Assembly (NCBI RefSeq): GCF_000017505.1
Contig: NC_009675.1
Coordinates: forward strand, 62,001 to 126,000
Direction: 5' to 3'
DNA: 64,000 nt
Origin: Anaeromyxobacter sp. Fw109-5
GTDB lineage: Bacteria > Myxococcota > Myxococcia > Myxococcales > Anaeromyxobacteraceae
Below are positions 50,721-60,927 of the stretch, piece by piece; the stretch's first letter is position 1; each line of letters begins with the position of its first letter. Both the position numbers and the translations under genes were made by a program. The notes beneath the pieces are model-generated. The model did no database searches, was not told the DNA's origin, and saw nothing but the letters and a program-made list of their open reading frames with translations.

Positions 50721-51460
50721 AGCGCCCACCAGCTCAGGCCGGGCAGATCGATCCCGAGCCGCGAGAGCAAGAGCGAGAGGGAGGCGTCGAGCGAGAGCGC
50801 GCCGCGCACGAGCGCCGTCACCGGGGCGGGGGCGCTCCACCCGCCGAGCTCGGCCGGCGGACGGGGCCGGTGCCGGAGCCGCTCGAGCGCGACCTGGGCG
50901 GCGCGCGGCGGGATGAGCGCGTGGAACAGGCCGCCCCCGCGGACGACCTCGAGCCCGGCGCCGGCGAGGAGCGCGCGCGCGGCGCCCGGGGCGTACCGCC
51001 GGTGGTGGCGGAGGCCCTCGTCGTGGGACGAGGACAGCGCGGGCCAGGCCGGCACCGAGACGAGCGCGTGCGCGCCGGGCAGGAGCCGCCGCGCGACCAC
51101 CTCCGAGAGGAACCCGAGGTCGTCCGCGACGTGCTCGAGCACGTCCAGGAGGAGGGCGAGCCCGAAGGCGTCCGCGGGGGCGGCCCGCGTGAAATGCAGC
51201 CGGCCGGTGGGGGCGAAGGCCGGGGACGCGAGGTGCGCCGCCGTGTAGTTCGCGTCCCAGCACGTCACCGTGGACCCCGGCGCGAGCTCCTCCGCGAGCC
51301 GGCGGGCGATGAAGCCGTCGCCGGCGCCCACGTCGAGGACGGCGACGCGCGACCGGAGCAGCCCCGCGCCGCGGAGCACGCGCAGGAAGAAGGCGAGGCG
51401 CGCCTCCTCCCACGGGTGACGGCGGACGGGCGCGCCGCTCTCCAGCTCCACGAGATCCAT
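50705..51460 (-). CDS. Class I SAM-dependent methyltransferase
   Basis: Encodes 251 residues from ATG 51460 (an upstream in-frame ATG at 51502 would add 14). The SAM-binding glycine motif is VLDVGAGDGFIARRLAEEL, then LLLDVLEHVADD and SVPAWPALSSSHDEGLRHHRRY. The latter resembles methyltransferases that act on lipid-linked sugars or quinone-like substrates. The stop lies 16 nt inside the GT2 gene. The pair may modify the same glycan. Substrate unknown. Confidence 0.85.
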
Positions 51461-51568
51461 CGCGGGGACTGTCGCGCGAAACCCAGCAGGGATCCAGCGC
51501 ATTGACTGCGCGGCGTCGCGTGCGGCGAGGCGGTGCCGGCCCGCGCCTCCGCGGCGGGGCCGGCTCGA

Positions 51569-52981
51569 TCAGCCCACGACCGGCAGCCCGCCGCGGCGCG
51601 GCGTCTCGCCTCCGGCGGGCGCGGGCAGCGGTCGCCGCGCCCGCTCCGGATCGCGCGCCACCACGTGGCCGACGAGGTCGTACTCGGAGGCGTCGGTGAT
51701 CTCGACGGTGACGAGCTCGCCGGGGTAGGCGACGCCGTCGTTCACGTAGGTGATCCCGTCGATCTCCGGGGCCTGCTGGGCGTGGCGCCCGGCGAGGAGG
51801 TGCTCCGTCTCCTCGGCGCGGCCCTCCACGAGCACCTCCAGCCGGCGGCCGACCATCGCCCGCTGGTGCTCGCGCGAGATCTCCTGCTGGAGCGCCATGA
51901 TCCGGTCGCGCCGCGCGCGCTTCACCACGTCCGGCACCTGCTCCGCCATGTCCGCCGCGGGCGTGCCGTCCTCGGGCGAGAACTCGAACACGCCGAGCCG
52001 CTCGAAGCGCTGCTCCTCCACGAAGCGCACGAGATCCTCGAAGTCCTCCTCGGTCTCGCCGGGGAGCCCGACGATGAGCGAGGTGCGGAGCGCGATCCCC
52101 GGCACCCGCGCGCGCAGCCGCGCGAGCAGCTCGCGCAGGAACACCGAGTCGCGGCCGCGCTTCATCGAGCGGAGCAGCCGGTCCGAGGAGTGCTGGAGCG
52201 GCATGTCGAGGTACTTCACGATCTTCGGCTCGCGGGCGATCACCTCCACGAGCGCGTCCGGCACGTCGCGCGGGTAGGCGTAGTGCAGCCGGAGCCACCG
52301 GATGCCGTCCACCTTGCAGAGCTCGGGCAAGAGGTGATGCAGCCGCACCTTGCCGGGCAGGTCGTAGCCGTAGGCGGTGAGATCCTGCGCCACGAGCGAC
52401 AGCTCCACCGTGCCTTGCGCCGCGAGGGCGGCGGCCTCCGCGACCACGTCGTCCACCGGCCGCGAGCGCTGCGCGCCGCGCAGCTTGGGGATGATGCAGA
52501 AGGCGCAGGCGTTGTCGCAGCCCTCGGAGATCTTGAGGTAGGCGGTGTGCGAGGGGAGCGAGTTCACGCGCGGCGTGGCCGCGGAGTGCACGAAGTCGGG
52601 GTCGGGCACGACGAGCCGCTTCGCCTGCGCGTCGGAGACCACCCGCGCGATCTCCGCGTACGCGCCGGTGCCGAGGAAGTGGTCCACCTCGGGCAGCTCC
52701 GCCGACAGCTCCTCGGCGTGGCGCTGCACCAGGCAGCCGGTCACGACGAGCTTCTTGCAGCGCCCCTCCTGCTTCATCCCCGCGAGCTCGACGATGGCGT
52801 CGACCGACTCCTCCTTGGCGCTCTCGATGAAGCCGCAGGTGTTCACCACGATCACGTCCGCCTGGGCGGGGTCGCGCTCGAGCCGGTAGCCGGCGCCCGT
52901 CAGGGTGCCGAGCATGACCTCGCTGTCCACCCGGTTCTTCGGGCAGCCGAGCGTGTGGAGGTAGACGCGGGTGGTCGCCAT
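51569..52981 (-). CDS. rimO: Ribosomal protein S12 methylthiotransferase RimO
   Basis: Encodes 470 residues. The N-terminal UPF0004 domain has Cys13 (TLGCPKN), Cys49 (NTCGF) and Cys83 (TGCLV) for the auxiliary cluster. The radical SAM core has Cys155, Cys159, Cys162 ([12 protein letters not shown]). A TRAM domain ends the protein (about 385-450). CPKNRVDSE and [21 protein letters not shown] identify RimO rather than MiaB. It adds a methylthio group to Asp of ribosomal protein S12. A TAGATC element precedes ATG 52981 by 11 nt. Confidence 0.95.
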   Translation of the reverse strand: MATTRVYLHTLGCPKNRVDSEVMLGTLTGAGYRLERDPAQADVIVVNTCGFIESAKEESVDAIVELAGMKQEGRCKKLVVTGCLVQRHAEELSAELPEVDHFLGTGAYAEIARVVSDAQAKRLVVPDPDFVHSAATPRVNSLPSHTAYLKISEGCDNACAFCIIPKLRGAQRSRPVDDVVAEAAALAAQGTVELSLVAQDLTAYGYDLPGKVRLHHLLPELCKVDGIRWLRLHYAYPRDVPDALVEVIAREPKIVKYLDMPLQHSSDRLLRSMKRGRDSVFLRELLARLRARVPGIALRTSLIVGLPGETEEDFEDLVRFVEEQRFERLGVFEFSPEDGTPAADMAEQVPDVVKRARRDRIMALQQEISREHQRAMVGRRLEVLVEGRAEETEHLLAGRHAQQAPEIDGITYVNDGVAYPGELVTVEITDASEYDLVGHVVARDPERARRPLPAPAGGETPRRGGLPVVG

Positions 52982-53039
52982 GGGAGCCGGCGGATCTAAC
53001 AGACGGGGAGGGGCGGGACAATCCGCGCTCCCGGTCCCC

Positions 53040-53528
53040 TCACTCCCGGAAGTTCTGGAACTGGAGCGGCACCCCCAGGCCCCCCGTCCGGATGGCCTGC
53101 ATCGCCGCCTGCAGGTCGTCCTTCTTCTTGCCGCTGATGCGCACCGCCTCCCCCTGGATGGCGGCCTGGACCTTGAGGCCGCTCTCCTTCATGAGGGCGA
53201 CGATCCTCTTCGCGTCCTCCTGCTTCAGGCCCCGCTTCAGCTTCACGAGCTGGCGCACCGAGCCGCCGGAGGCGGGCTCGAGCTTCTGCGGGTCGAGGCC
53301 CTCGAGCGGCACGCCGCGCTTGGCGAGCTTCTCCATGAGCACCTGCAGCGCCGCCTCCGCGCGCCCCTCCGAGCCGGCCTTCACCACCACGTTCTCGTCC
53401 TTGTCGCGCTCGAGGTCCGTGCTCGTCCCCTTGAAGTCGAAGCGCTGCAGGATCTCCTTGCGCGCCTGGTTGAAGGCGTTCTCCACCTCCATGAGGTTCA
53501 GCTCGGAGACCACGTCGAAGCTCGGCAT
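53040..53528 (-). CDS. yajQ: YajQ family nucleotide-binding protein
   Basis: Encodes 162 residues, full length for YajQ. The [22 protein letters not shown] start, [14 protein letters not shown] and the [16 protein letters not shown] segment are diagnostic. YajQ binds cyclic di-GMP in some bacteria and affects phage, virulence or transcription; here only binding can be inferred. GGGAGAG gives a Shine-Dalgarno before ATG 53528. It lies 81 nt downstream of RNase J on the same strand. Confidence 0.93.
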   Translation of the reverse strand: MPSFDVVSELNLMEVENAFNQARKEILQRFDFKGTSTDLERDKDENVVVKAGSEGRAEAALQVLMEKLAKRGVPLEGLDPQKLEPASGGSVRQLVKLKRGLKQEDAKRIVALMKESGLKVQAAIQGEAVRISGKKKDDLQAAMQAIRTGGLGVPLQFQNFRE

Positions 53529-53609
53529 ACCGCTCTCCCTCGTGCGGGCCGTTCGCGATGGCGGGCGCCTCTCCCGAAGCCCGTTGCGCGAAGCTTTGAG
53601 CCCAGAGCT

Positions 53610-55262
53610 CTAGAGTTCCAGCACCACCGGCAGCACCGTGGGCCGCTTCCCCGTGGTGCGCTTCAGGAAGCGGCGGACCGCGACCCGGAGCGTCTCCTGC
53701 ACCTCCTCGATCGCCACGCGGGCCTGCGGCGTGAGCTCGTCGAGGGCGCGCAGCGCCTCCGCCCGGATCTCCTCCTCCGCCCCCTCGAACCCGGCGACGC
53801 CCCGGGCGAAGAGCTCCGGCCCGCGTATCACCGCGCCGGTCACCTTGTCCACGGCGAGCACCGCGATGCAGAGCCCGGCCTCGGCGAGCAGGCGCCGGTC
53901 CTTCACCACGAGCGCGCCGATGTCCTGCCCGAGCAGCGCGTCCCGGTCGGTGTAGACGCGCCCGACCGGGACCGGCTCCTCGAGCACGGTCGCGCCGAGG
54001 TCGCCGAGCTCGAGGACCTGCCCGTCGAGGAGCAGGTGCCGCCCGCGCACCCCCTCCGCGGCGGCGTGGGCCGCGTGGCGCGCGAGGTGACGGTACTCTC
54101 CGTGAATGGGGACGAAGTGCTCGGGCCGGGCGAGCGCGATGAGCCGCCGCTGCTCCGCCTCCTGGGCGTGGCCGGACACGTGCAGCGGCCGGAGCCCCTC
54201 GTAGGCCACCTGCGCCCCGCGCCGGCAGAGCGCGTTCACCAGCTCGCCGACCGCCACCTCGTTGCCTGGGATGAAGCGCGAGGAGAGGACGACGAGATCA
54301 CCCGGCGCGACGTCGAGGTCCAGGTGCTCGCCGCGCGCGAGCCGCGCGAGCGCGCTCCGCGGCTCGCCCTGGGTGCCGGTGGTGAGGACGCAGAGCTCCT
54401 TCGGCGGCAGCTCGCGCGCCTCCGGGAACCCCACCGGCATCCAGCCGGGCAGCTCCAGGTACCCGAGCGCCTGGGCGAGCCGGACGTTCGTCTCCATCGA
54501 GCGGCCGAGGAGCGCGAGCCGCCGGCCGAACGCGCGCGCGGCGTTCGCCACCTGCTGGATGCGGTGGATGTTGGAGGCGAAGCAGGCGACGAAGACGCGT
54601 GCGGGGGCGCGCTCGAACGCCTCCTCGAGGGCTGCCCCGACCTCGGCCTCGGAGAGGGAGGAGCCCGGCCGCTCGGAGTTCGTCGAGTCGGAGAGCAGGA
54701 GGCGCACGCCGCGGCGGCCGAGCGCCTCGACGCGGGCGAGATCGAAGCCGGGCCCGGAGATCGGGCGCGGGTCGATCTTGAAGTCCCCGGAGTGGAGGAT
54801 CGTGCCCTGGGGCGTCGACAGCGCGAGCCCGCACGCGTCGGGGATGGAGTGGGTGACGGCGTAGAACTCGGCCGAGAGGGGAGACGCCTCGCCCGCCGGT
54901 CGCGCGTCGCCGGGCGCCACCTCGCGCAGGTCCGCCTCGACGCCCGCCTCCTCGAGCCGCGGGCGCAGGAGCGCGAGCGTGAAGCGCGTTCCGTAGACCG
55001 GCGCCTTCACCTCGCGCAGCAGGAACGGCAGCGCGCCGATGTGATCCTCGTGCCCGTGGGTCAGGTAGATGGCGCCGACCTGCTCGCGCCGCTCGCGCAG
55101 CCAGCCGAGGTCCGGCGCGATCACGTCCACGCCGATGGGCTCGTTCGGGAAGAGGATCCCGCAGTCCACCACGGCCATCCGGCCGTCGGCCTCGATCGCC
55201 ATGCAGTTCATGCCGATCTCGCCGAGGCCGCCGAGCGGCACGATGCGGACGGGGGGCGCCAC
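53610..55262 (-). CDS. rnj: Ribonuclease J
   Basis: Encodes 550 residues from GTG 55262. The MBL core has His69, His71, Asp73, His74 (LTHGHEDHIG), with the beta-CASP insertion holding SDSTNSERPG and TTGTQGEPRSAL. The C-terminal domain (VYTDRDALLGQDIG) is complete. RNase J combines 5'-3' exonuclease and endonuclease activity in mRNA decay. TAGATT ends exactly 6 nt before the GTG on the minus strand and there is no Shine-Dalgarno, a minus-strand example of the leaderless pattern. Confidence 0.94.
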   Translation of the reverse strand: MAPPVRIVPLGGLGEIGMNCMAIEADGRMAVVDCGILFPNEPIGVDVIAPDLGWLRERREQVGAIYLTHGHEDHIGALPFLLREVKAPVYGTRFTLALLRPRLEEAGVEADLREVAPGDARPAGEASPLSAEFYAVTHSIPDACGLALSTPQGTILHSGDFKIDPRPISGPGFDLARVEALGRRGVRLLLSDSTNSERPGSSLSEAEVGAALEEAFERAPARVFVACFASNIHRIQQVANAARAFGRRLALLGRSMETNVRLAQALGYLELPGWMPVGFPEARELPPKELCVLTTGTQGEPRSALARLARGEHLDLDVAPGDLVVLSSRFIPGNEVAVGELVNALCRRGAQVAYEGLRPLHVSGHAQEAEQRRLIALARPEHFVPIHGEYRHLARHAAHAAAEGVRGRHLLLDGQVLELGDLGATVLEEPVPVGRVYTDRDALLGQDIGALVVKDRRLLAEAGLCIAVLAVDKVTGAVIRGPELFARGVAGFEGAEEEIRAEALRALDELTPQARVAIEEVQETLRVAVRRFLKRTTGKRPTVLPVVLEL

Positions 55263-55477
55263 GCGGGGAATCTACTCCCTGGGGGCGCGTGGAGGGGCGG
55301 GAACCCGGTTCCCTGGCACCGGGCCCCCCACCCGCTCCGCCCGTCGCCTTCGCGGCGGGCCGGAGGCGACCGCCGCGCAGCGGCTGCGGACCCCTGCGCG
55401 GCGCCGGCCTCCCACTGGAAAGGATCCCGCCGCGTCCGGATCGTGTCCCCCCGGCCCCGTGTTAGCCTCGCTCGCCC

Positions 55478-56596
55478 ATGCGAAGGCTCCCTCGCGCGCT
55501 CGCCACGCTCGCCCTCCTCGCCGTCTGCGCCGGCGCGCTCGCGCGAGAGGATGCGCCGGCCCCTGCGCCTGCTTCCCCCGCTCACCCGCCGGGCGGGGCC
55601 GCTCCCGCCTCCCCGGTCCCCGGCGTGCCGGCGGAGGCGCCGGAGCCGGCGGGCATGGGACGGGCCGATCCGAAGCTGGTGCGGCTGCGCTTCGACTGGC
55701 CGGCCGCCGCCGAGGTGCAGGCCACGCAGCGCCGGACCCGGACGCGCACGGGGCACGCGCCGGTGACGACCACCACGCGCTTCACGCAGCGGCTCGAGCG
55801 CCGCGAGGGGGCCCTCCGGATCTCCACCTCCGGCACGACCTGGGAGGGCGACGCGCCGTACCCCGGGCCGCCCGCGGCCGTGGAGGGCGTGCTCCGCGCG
55901 GCGGAGCGGGTCGTGCAGGTGGTCTCTCCAGAAGGCGAGTTCCGCGGGCTGGAGGGCGTGGAGGCGCTCCGCCCGGCGCTGGCGCGCGTGCTCGCCGGCT
56001 CCGTGCCGCCCGAGCAGGTGGAGCGGGCGCTCGGGTTCGCCGAGAGCTCCATGCAGGCGCAGGCGCAGGAGATGTGGAACCTCGCGGTGGGGTTCTGGAT
56101 CGGCGCGGACCTGGAGCTCGGCGAGCGCTACGGCATGCGCACGGAGGCGGAGGTGCCGCTCGCCCACGCGGAGGCCGAGTTCGAGCAGGAGTTCTCGGTG
56201 CGCCGGCGCGTGCCCTGCTCCGCGCGCGACCGCGAGGAGCGCTGCGTGGAGGTGACGCTCCGCTCCGCGCCGGACCCCGCGGCGTTGCCCGCCCTCGCGC
56301 GCGGCGTGGTCGCCCAGCTCGCGGGTGGGGAGGCGCCGGTCGCGGCGGAGGCGCTCCGGGAGCTCGTGGTCGAGAACGAGCTCCTGCTCGTCACCGAGCC
56401 CGCGAGGCTGCTCCCGCACCGCGTCGTCTGGACGCGCACGGTGCGCGCCACCGCCGCCGCCGGCGAGGGCGCCGGGGGCGAGCCGCGGCTCCTCGAGCAG
56501 GTCGATCGCCACGAGGCGGACTACCGCTACGACGCCCCCAGGAAGAAGCCGCCCCGCAAGCCGAAGCGGGCCCAGCCGCGCTCGGCGTCGCGCTGA
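55478..56596 (+). CDS. Secreted hypothetical protein (372 aa)
   Basis: An unrecognised 372-residue protein with a signal peptide (cleavage near AGALA, about residue 22) and a Pro/Ala-rich linker to residue 60. The folded part has beta-strand-rich segments (RLERREGALRISTSGTTWEG) and a middle helical region. The general layout is like exported DUF6263-type proteins, but no signature is firm. The end is very basic (RKKPPRKPKRAQPR). TAGCCT ends 9 nt before ATG 55478. Function unknown. Confidence 0.75.
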   Translation: MRRLPRALATLALLAVCAGALAREDAPAPAPASPAHPPGGAAPASPVPGVPAEAPEPAGMGRADPKLVRLRFDWPAAAEVQATQRRTRTRTGHAPVTTTTRFTQRLERREGALRISTSGTTWEGDAPYPGPPAAVEGVLRAAERVVQVVSPEGEFRGLEGVEALRPALARVLAGSVPPEQVERALGFAESSMQAQAQEMWNLAVGFWIGADLELGERYGMRTEAEVPLAHAEAEFEQEFSVRRRVPCSARDREERCVEVTLRSAPDPAALPALARGVVAQLAGGEAPVAAEALRELVVENELLLVTEPARLLPHRVVWTRTVRATAAAGEGAGGEPRLLEQVDRHEADYRYDAPRKKPPRKPKRAQPRSASR

Positions 56597-56646
56597 CGCC
56601 GGGCCCGCGGCTCGCGTCCCCCGCCTCGATTATCCTTACCCGCCCC

Positions 56647-58986
56647 ATGGCTCCCCCCGACCCGCTCCTCGAGGGCCTGAACGACGCGCAGCGCGAGGCC
56701 GTGCTGCACGGCGACGGCCCGCTCCTCGTCCTCGCCGGCGCGGGCAGCGGCAAGACCCGCGTGATCGTGCACCGCATCGCCCGCCTCGTGCGCGACGAGC
56801 GCGTGATGCCCTGGCACGTCCTCGCCGTGACCTTCACCAACAAGGCGGCGGGGGAGATGAAGGACCGGCTCGAGGCGCTGCTCGGGACGCAGGCGAGCGA
56901 GCTGTGGGTGCAGACCTTCCACGCCTTCGGCGCCCGCTTCCTGCGCCGCGAGGCGGCGCGCGCGGGGCTGCCGCCCTCGTTCGCGATCTACGACGACGAC
57001 GATCAGATCCGCGTGGTGAAGCGCATCTTCCAGGAGCTGCGCGTCGAGGACGGCGAGCCGCTCACCGCCCGCCAGGCGCTGTCGCGCATCGACCGCTGGA
57101 AGAACGCGGCGCTGCGGCCCGCCGAGGTGGTGGTCGGCGAGTACGACGTGGAGGGGCAGCTGGCGCGCGAGGTCTACGGCCGCTTCGAGGCGGCGCTCGC
57201 GCGCGCCGGCGCGGTGGACTTCGGCGACCTGCTCCTGCGCCCGGTGCGCCTCCTCGAGGAGGACGCGACGGTGCGGCGCGCCTGGGCGGGGCGCTTCCGC
57301 TACCTGCTCGTGGACGAGTTCCAGGACACGAACGCCGCGCAGTACCGGCTCCTCAAGCTCCTCGCGAACGAGAAGCGGAACGTGTGCGTCGTGGGCGACG
57401 ACGACCAGGCGATCTACCGCTGGCGCGGCGCGGACGTGACGAACATCCTCGAGTTCGACCAGGGCTTCCCCGGCGCGCGCGTCGTGAAGCTCGAGCAGAA
57501 CTACCGCTCCACCCGCACGGTCCTCGACGCCGCGCACGCGGTCATCTCGAAGGCGCGGCGCCGGCGGGAGAAGCGGCTCTGGACGGAGAGCGGCGCGGGC
57601 GAGACGCTCGCGCTCGTCGTCGGCCAGGACGAGCACGACGAGGCCGAGCGCGTCGCGCGGGCCGTGGCGGCGGAGCGCGCGCGCGGCACGGCGGGCGAGG
57701 AGATCGCCGTCCTCTACCGGACGAACGCCCAGTCCCGTCCCCTCGAGGCCGCGCTCCGGGCGGCCCGCATCCCGTACGTGATCGTGCGCGGGACGAGCTT
57801 CTACGACCGGGCCGAGGTGAGGGACGCCGCCGCCTACCTTCGGCTCGCCCTCTCGCCGCGGAGCGACCTCGACCTGGAGCGCGTCCTGAACCGGCCCGCG
57901 CGCGGCGTCGGCGAGAAGACGCTGGAGCGGCTGCGCGCCCACGCGTCGGCGCGGGGCATCGCGCTCTTCGACGCGATCGCCGAGCGCGACGCGGTGGAGG
58001 ACCTGAAGCCGGCCGCGCGCCGGGCCCTCGGCGAGTTCCACGCCCTCGTCGCCGGCCTGGCCGCGGACGTGCCCGCGCTCGACGCGGGGATCGCCGTGCA
58101 GGAGGCGCTGAAGCGCTCGGGCCTGCTCGCGCGGCTCGAGGCGGAGCACACCGACGAGGCGGTGGAGCGGGCGGAGAACCTGGCCGAGCTCGTCGCCGCC
58201 GCGCGGGAGTTCGACGAGTCGCTCCTCGGCGAGCCGCCCCCGCGCGATCCCGAGGAGGTCCGCCCCCCGCCGCTCGCGCGCTTCCTCGAGCAGATCGCCC
58301 TGCTGGGCGAGGCGGACGCGGAGACGCCGGAGGGGCGCGTCTCGCTCATGACCCTCCACGCCGCGAAGGGGCTCGAGTTCGAGGCGGTGTTCCTCGCCGG
58401 CCTGGAGGACGGGACGCTCCCCTACGAGCGCCCCTGGTCCGACGCCGGCCCCGCCGAGCGCGAGGCGGCGGAGGACGAGGAGCGGCGGCTCTGCTACGTC
58501 GGCATGACGCGGGCGAAGAAGCGCCTCACGCTCTCGCTCGCCCGGCGCCGCATCGGCTACGGGGAGGGCGGACCGTCCTACCGGTCGATGGAGCCGTCGC
58601 GCTTCCTCGCGGACCTCCCGCCCGAGCTGTTCGGCCTCGCGCCCAGGCTCGCTTCGGCGCCGGCCGCGCGCGGCCCCGTCATCCGCCGCCCGCCGGGCTC
58701 CTTGCCGGGCGAGCCGCACATCGAGCTCGAGGAGGATGGGCCGCGCGAGCCGCCGCCCCCGCGGCGGCCGGCGGCCGCGCGCGCGGGGCCGGTGGTGGAC
58801 TACGACTTCGACCAGCGGCCGCGCGCGGCCGGGACGATCGCGCGCGGCACCCGCGTCGCGCACGAGTCGCTCGGGGAGGGGACCGTGGCCGCCTGCGAGG
58901 GCTCCGGCCCCGGGGCGAAGGTGACCGTCTTCTTCGACGAGGTCGGCGAGAAGCGCGTCCTCGCCCGCTTCCTCAGGCCGGCGTAG
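56647..58986 (+). CDS. pcrA: UvrD/PcrA-family DNA helicase
   Basis: Encodes 779 residues. Superfamily 1 motifs: Walker A LAGAGSGKTRV (Lys36), Ia AVTFTNKAAGEM, II VDEFQDTNAAQY, III GDDDQAIYRWRGA, IV LEQNYRST, V MTLHAAKGLEFEAVF and VI CYVGMTRAKK. The C-terminal 60 residues form a small SH3-like domain (ESLGEGTVAACEG) as in PcrA. It unwinds DNA 3'-5' in repair and replication restart. The DUF-like secreted gene upstream is unrelated. TATCCT ends 10 nt before ATG 56647; no Shine-Dalgarno. Confidence 0.94.
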   Translation: MAPPDPLLEGLNDAQREAVLHGDGPLLVLAGAGSGKTRVIVHRIARLVRDERVMPWHVLAVTFTNKAAGEMKDRLEALLGTQASELWVQTFHAFGARFLRREAARAGLPPSFAIYDDDDQIRVVKRIFQELRVEDGEPLTARQALSRIDRWKNAALRPAEVVVGEYDVEGQLAREVYGRFEAALARAGAVDFGDLLLRPVRLLEEDATVRRAWAGRFRYLLVDEFQDTNAAQYRLLKLLANEKRNVCVVGDDDQAIYRWRGADVTNILEFDQGFPGARVVKLEQNYRSTRTVLDAAHAVISKARRRREKRLWTESGAGETLALVVGQDEHDEAERVARAVAAERARGTAGEEIAVLYRTNAQSRPLEAALRAARIPYVIVRGTSFYDRAEVRDAAAYLRLALSPRSDLDLERVLNRPARGVGEKTLERLRAHASARGIALFDAIAERDAVEDLKPAARRALGEFHALVAGLAADVPALDAGIAVQEALKRSGLLARLEAEHTDEAVERAENLAELVAAAREFDESLLGEPPPRDPEEVRPPPLARFLEQIALLGEADAETPEGRVSLMTLHAAKGLEFEAVFLAGLEDGTLPYERPWSDAGPAEREAAEDEERRLCYVGMTRAKKRLTLSLARRRIGYGEGGPSYRSMEPSRFLADLPPELFGLAPRLASAPAARGPVIRRPPGSLPGEPHIELEEDGPREPPPPRRPAAARAGPVVDYDFDQRPRAAGTIARGTRVAHESLGEGTVAACEGSGPGAKVTVFFDEVGEKRVLARFLRPA

Positions 58987-59027
58987 CGCTCAGGCCGGAC
59001 GCGCTCATGGCGCAGGGGGTGGCGCCG

Positions 59028-60803
59028 TCAATTCGGCGCCCCCGGCGTGCGCGCCACGTCCGACCACGCCTCGACGCCGTCGCCGGTGCGCCCGTAGGCG
59101 CCCCCCTCCGCGCGCGGGCCGAAGTAGACGAGATCGTACGGAGCGTGCAGCGTCCCCGGCGCGAACACGCCGAGCTCGCCGCCCGCGGGGGAGAGGACGA
59201 ACGGCAGGCGCAGCGGCTCGCCCGCCGGCGCCCCGGCCGGCGGCGGCCAGGGCGTGCCGTCCGCGACGAGCAGCAGGTGCCCGCGCGGCGGGATCGTGGT
59301 CCCCTCGGGGAGCGCGTACTTCCCCGGCGCGCGCAGGTCGTCGGTGACGTGGGCGCCCGAGAGGTCGAGCGCGACGTCGGCCCGGTTGTACAGCTCCACG
59401 TAGCCGGGCCCCGTCCCGCCGGGCATGCCGACCTCGTTCACCACGAGCGGACCCGAGCCGTGCGCGCGCAGCCTCGCCAGCCGCCCGAGGAGGACGCTCC
59501 GGCGATCGCGGACGAACGTCACCAGGCGGGAGGGCACCGTCTGCGCGCGCGTCGCGTCCACGAACGGATCGGTCACGATCTCCGGGCCCGCCGCCGCCCA
59601 GAGCGCCTCGAGGTAGGGGCCCACCCGCTCCGGGGTGAAGGGGCCCGCGAGGGCGGCCTCGAGCTTGGCGAGCAGGCGCGCGCGCAGCGCCGGGTGATCC
59701 CAGACGCGCGTGGCGAGCACGCTCCAGGTCGGCTTCTGCCCGGCGCGCTCCGTCACCCGCACGTCGTAGATCCGCCGCACCGCGTCGTCGTAGATGGAGA
59801 AGATCTGCGCCTCGCGCCAGACGCCGCCGAGGGGCGCGTTGGCGGCGATGTCGCGCGACCAGTAGGCCTGCGAGTTGTTGAGATCCCACGGGACGTAGGT
59901 CCACACGTCGCGGTGCAGCTCGTGGAGCCAGTAGCCGCGGGCGTCCTCGAGGACGGTGTTCGCGATGAGCTCGTCCGCCGCGAGGTTGCCGAGGTAGGCG
60001 TCGAGGTCCATCACCTCCCCGAGCCGCCGCTCGAGCTCCGCGTCGTCCGTCCGGCTGACGGTCTCGAGGAGGCGGTCGAGGTCGTCCCAGGGGAGCGCCT
60101 CGTTGCGCGTCTTCGTGAAGTCCTGCTGGTACGCCGGCTCGTAGCGGGGGAGCAGCTTCAGCTCGCAGTTGCGGCCGCCGCAGCGGTAGAGGGAGGCGTC
60201 GGTCTCGTGCCCGTGGTGGACGAGGTACTCGCCGCCCACCCGCTCCATGTCGAGGAACACGCCGCGGTAGGCGCCGTTCACGTAGAGCTTCACGTAGCGG
60301 GCGAAGGGGACGGGGAGGCCGAGGGCGCGGTAGAGGTCCACCGCGAAGCGCTCCACGAGCTTCGCCGCGTCGTCGTACTCGGCGAGCAGCGCGAAGCGAT
60401 CGCGCCCCTCGAGCGCGTAGCCCGGGTCGAGGTCGATGCGCCAGCTCCGCTGCGGGCGCGTGCGGGACGAGGCGCCGCGGAAGCGCACGAGCCCCTCGGC
60501 CGCGCGGCCGTCGAGCGCCACGGTCGCGGGGTACATGACGTCCCAGGTCGGCTCCGCCTCGAGCGCGGCGAGGTCGCCCGGCGCGAGCGTGAGATCCACG
60601 CGGCGCAGGCGCGGCTCGGGGGTGGGGAAGGCGCCGGGGGCGCTCGCCACCGGCCAGGACGGCCCCGGGGGAGGGAGCTGCTGCTGCGGGGGCTGGTACG
60701 GCGGCGGCTGCTCGTCGGGAGGGCGCACGACGGTCGTCCCGTCGCCGCGGCCGCAGGCGAGCGAGAGGATGGCGGCCACGAGGAAGGGGGCTTGCCTGTT
60801 CAC
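59028..60803 (-). CDS. CotH-kinase family lipoprotein with lamin-tail domain
   Basis: Encodes 591 residues from GTG 60803. The lipoprotein leader ends LSLAC, followed by a Pro/Gln linker (QPPPYQPPQQQLPPP). The CotH domain (about 65-420) has YPATVALDGRAAEGLVRFRGASS, YVKLYVNGAYRGVFLDMERV and VWTYVPWDLNNSQAYW. A C-terminal lamin-tail-type beta domain (about 455-570) starts VVNEVGMPGGTGPGYVELYN. CotH proteins phosphorylate other proteins outside the cytoplasm or in spore coats. This one should face the periplasm or cell surface. Target unknown. It converges with pcrA. Confidence 0.85.
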   Translation of the reverse strand: MNRQAPFLVAAILSLACGRGDGTTVVRPPDEQPPPYQPPQQQLPPPGPSWPVASAPGAFPTPEPRLRRVDLTLAPGDLAALEAEPTWDVMYPATVALDGRAAEGLVRFRGASSRTRPQRSWRIDLDPGYALEGRDRFALLAEYDDAAKLVERFAVDLYRALGLPVPFARYVKLYVNGAYRGVFLDMERVGGEYLVHHGHETDASLYRCGGRNCELKLLPRYEPAYQQDFTKTRNEALPWDDLDRLLETVSRTDDAELERRLGEVMDLDAYLGNLAADELIANTVLEDARGYWLHELHRDVWTYVPWDLNNSQAYWSRDIAANAPLGGVWREAQIFSIYDDAVRRIYDVRVTERAGQKPTWSVLATRVWDHPALRARLLAKLEAALAGPFTPERVGPYLEALWAAAGPEIVTDPFVDATRAQTVPSRLVTFVRDRRSVLLGRLARLRAHGSGPLVVNEVGMPGGTGPGYVELYNRADVALDLSGAHVTDDLRAPGKYALPEGTTIPPRGHLLLVADGTPWPPPAGAPAGEPLRLPFVLSPAGGELGVFAPGTLHAPYDLVYFGPRAEGGAYGRTGDGVEAWSDVARTPGAPN

Positions 60804-60927
60804 GGGGCAACGTGCGATCCGCCGGGGACGAACCGGGAGGCCGCCGGCGGGGAGGACCACACCTCGGGAAGCGGGCGACCAGGCGGGTCGTCGCGCGGCG
60901 GCCCCCAGCGGGATCTAAGATCCGGCC

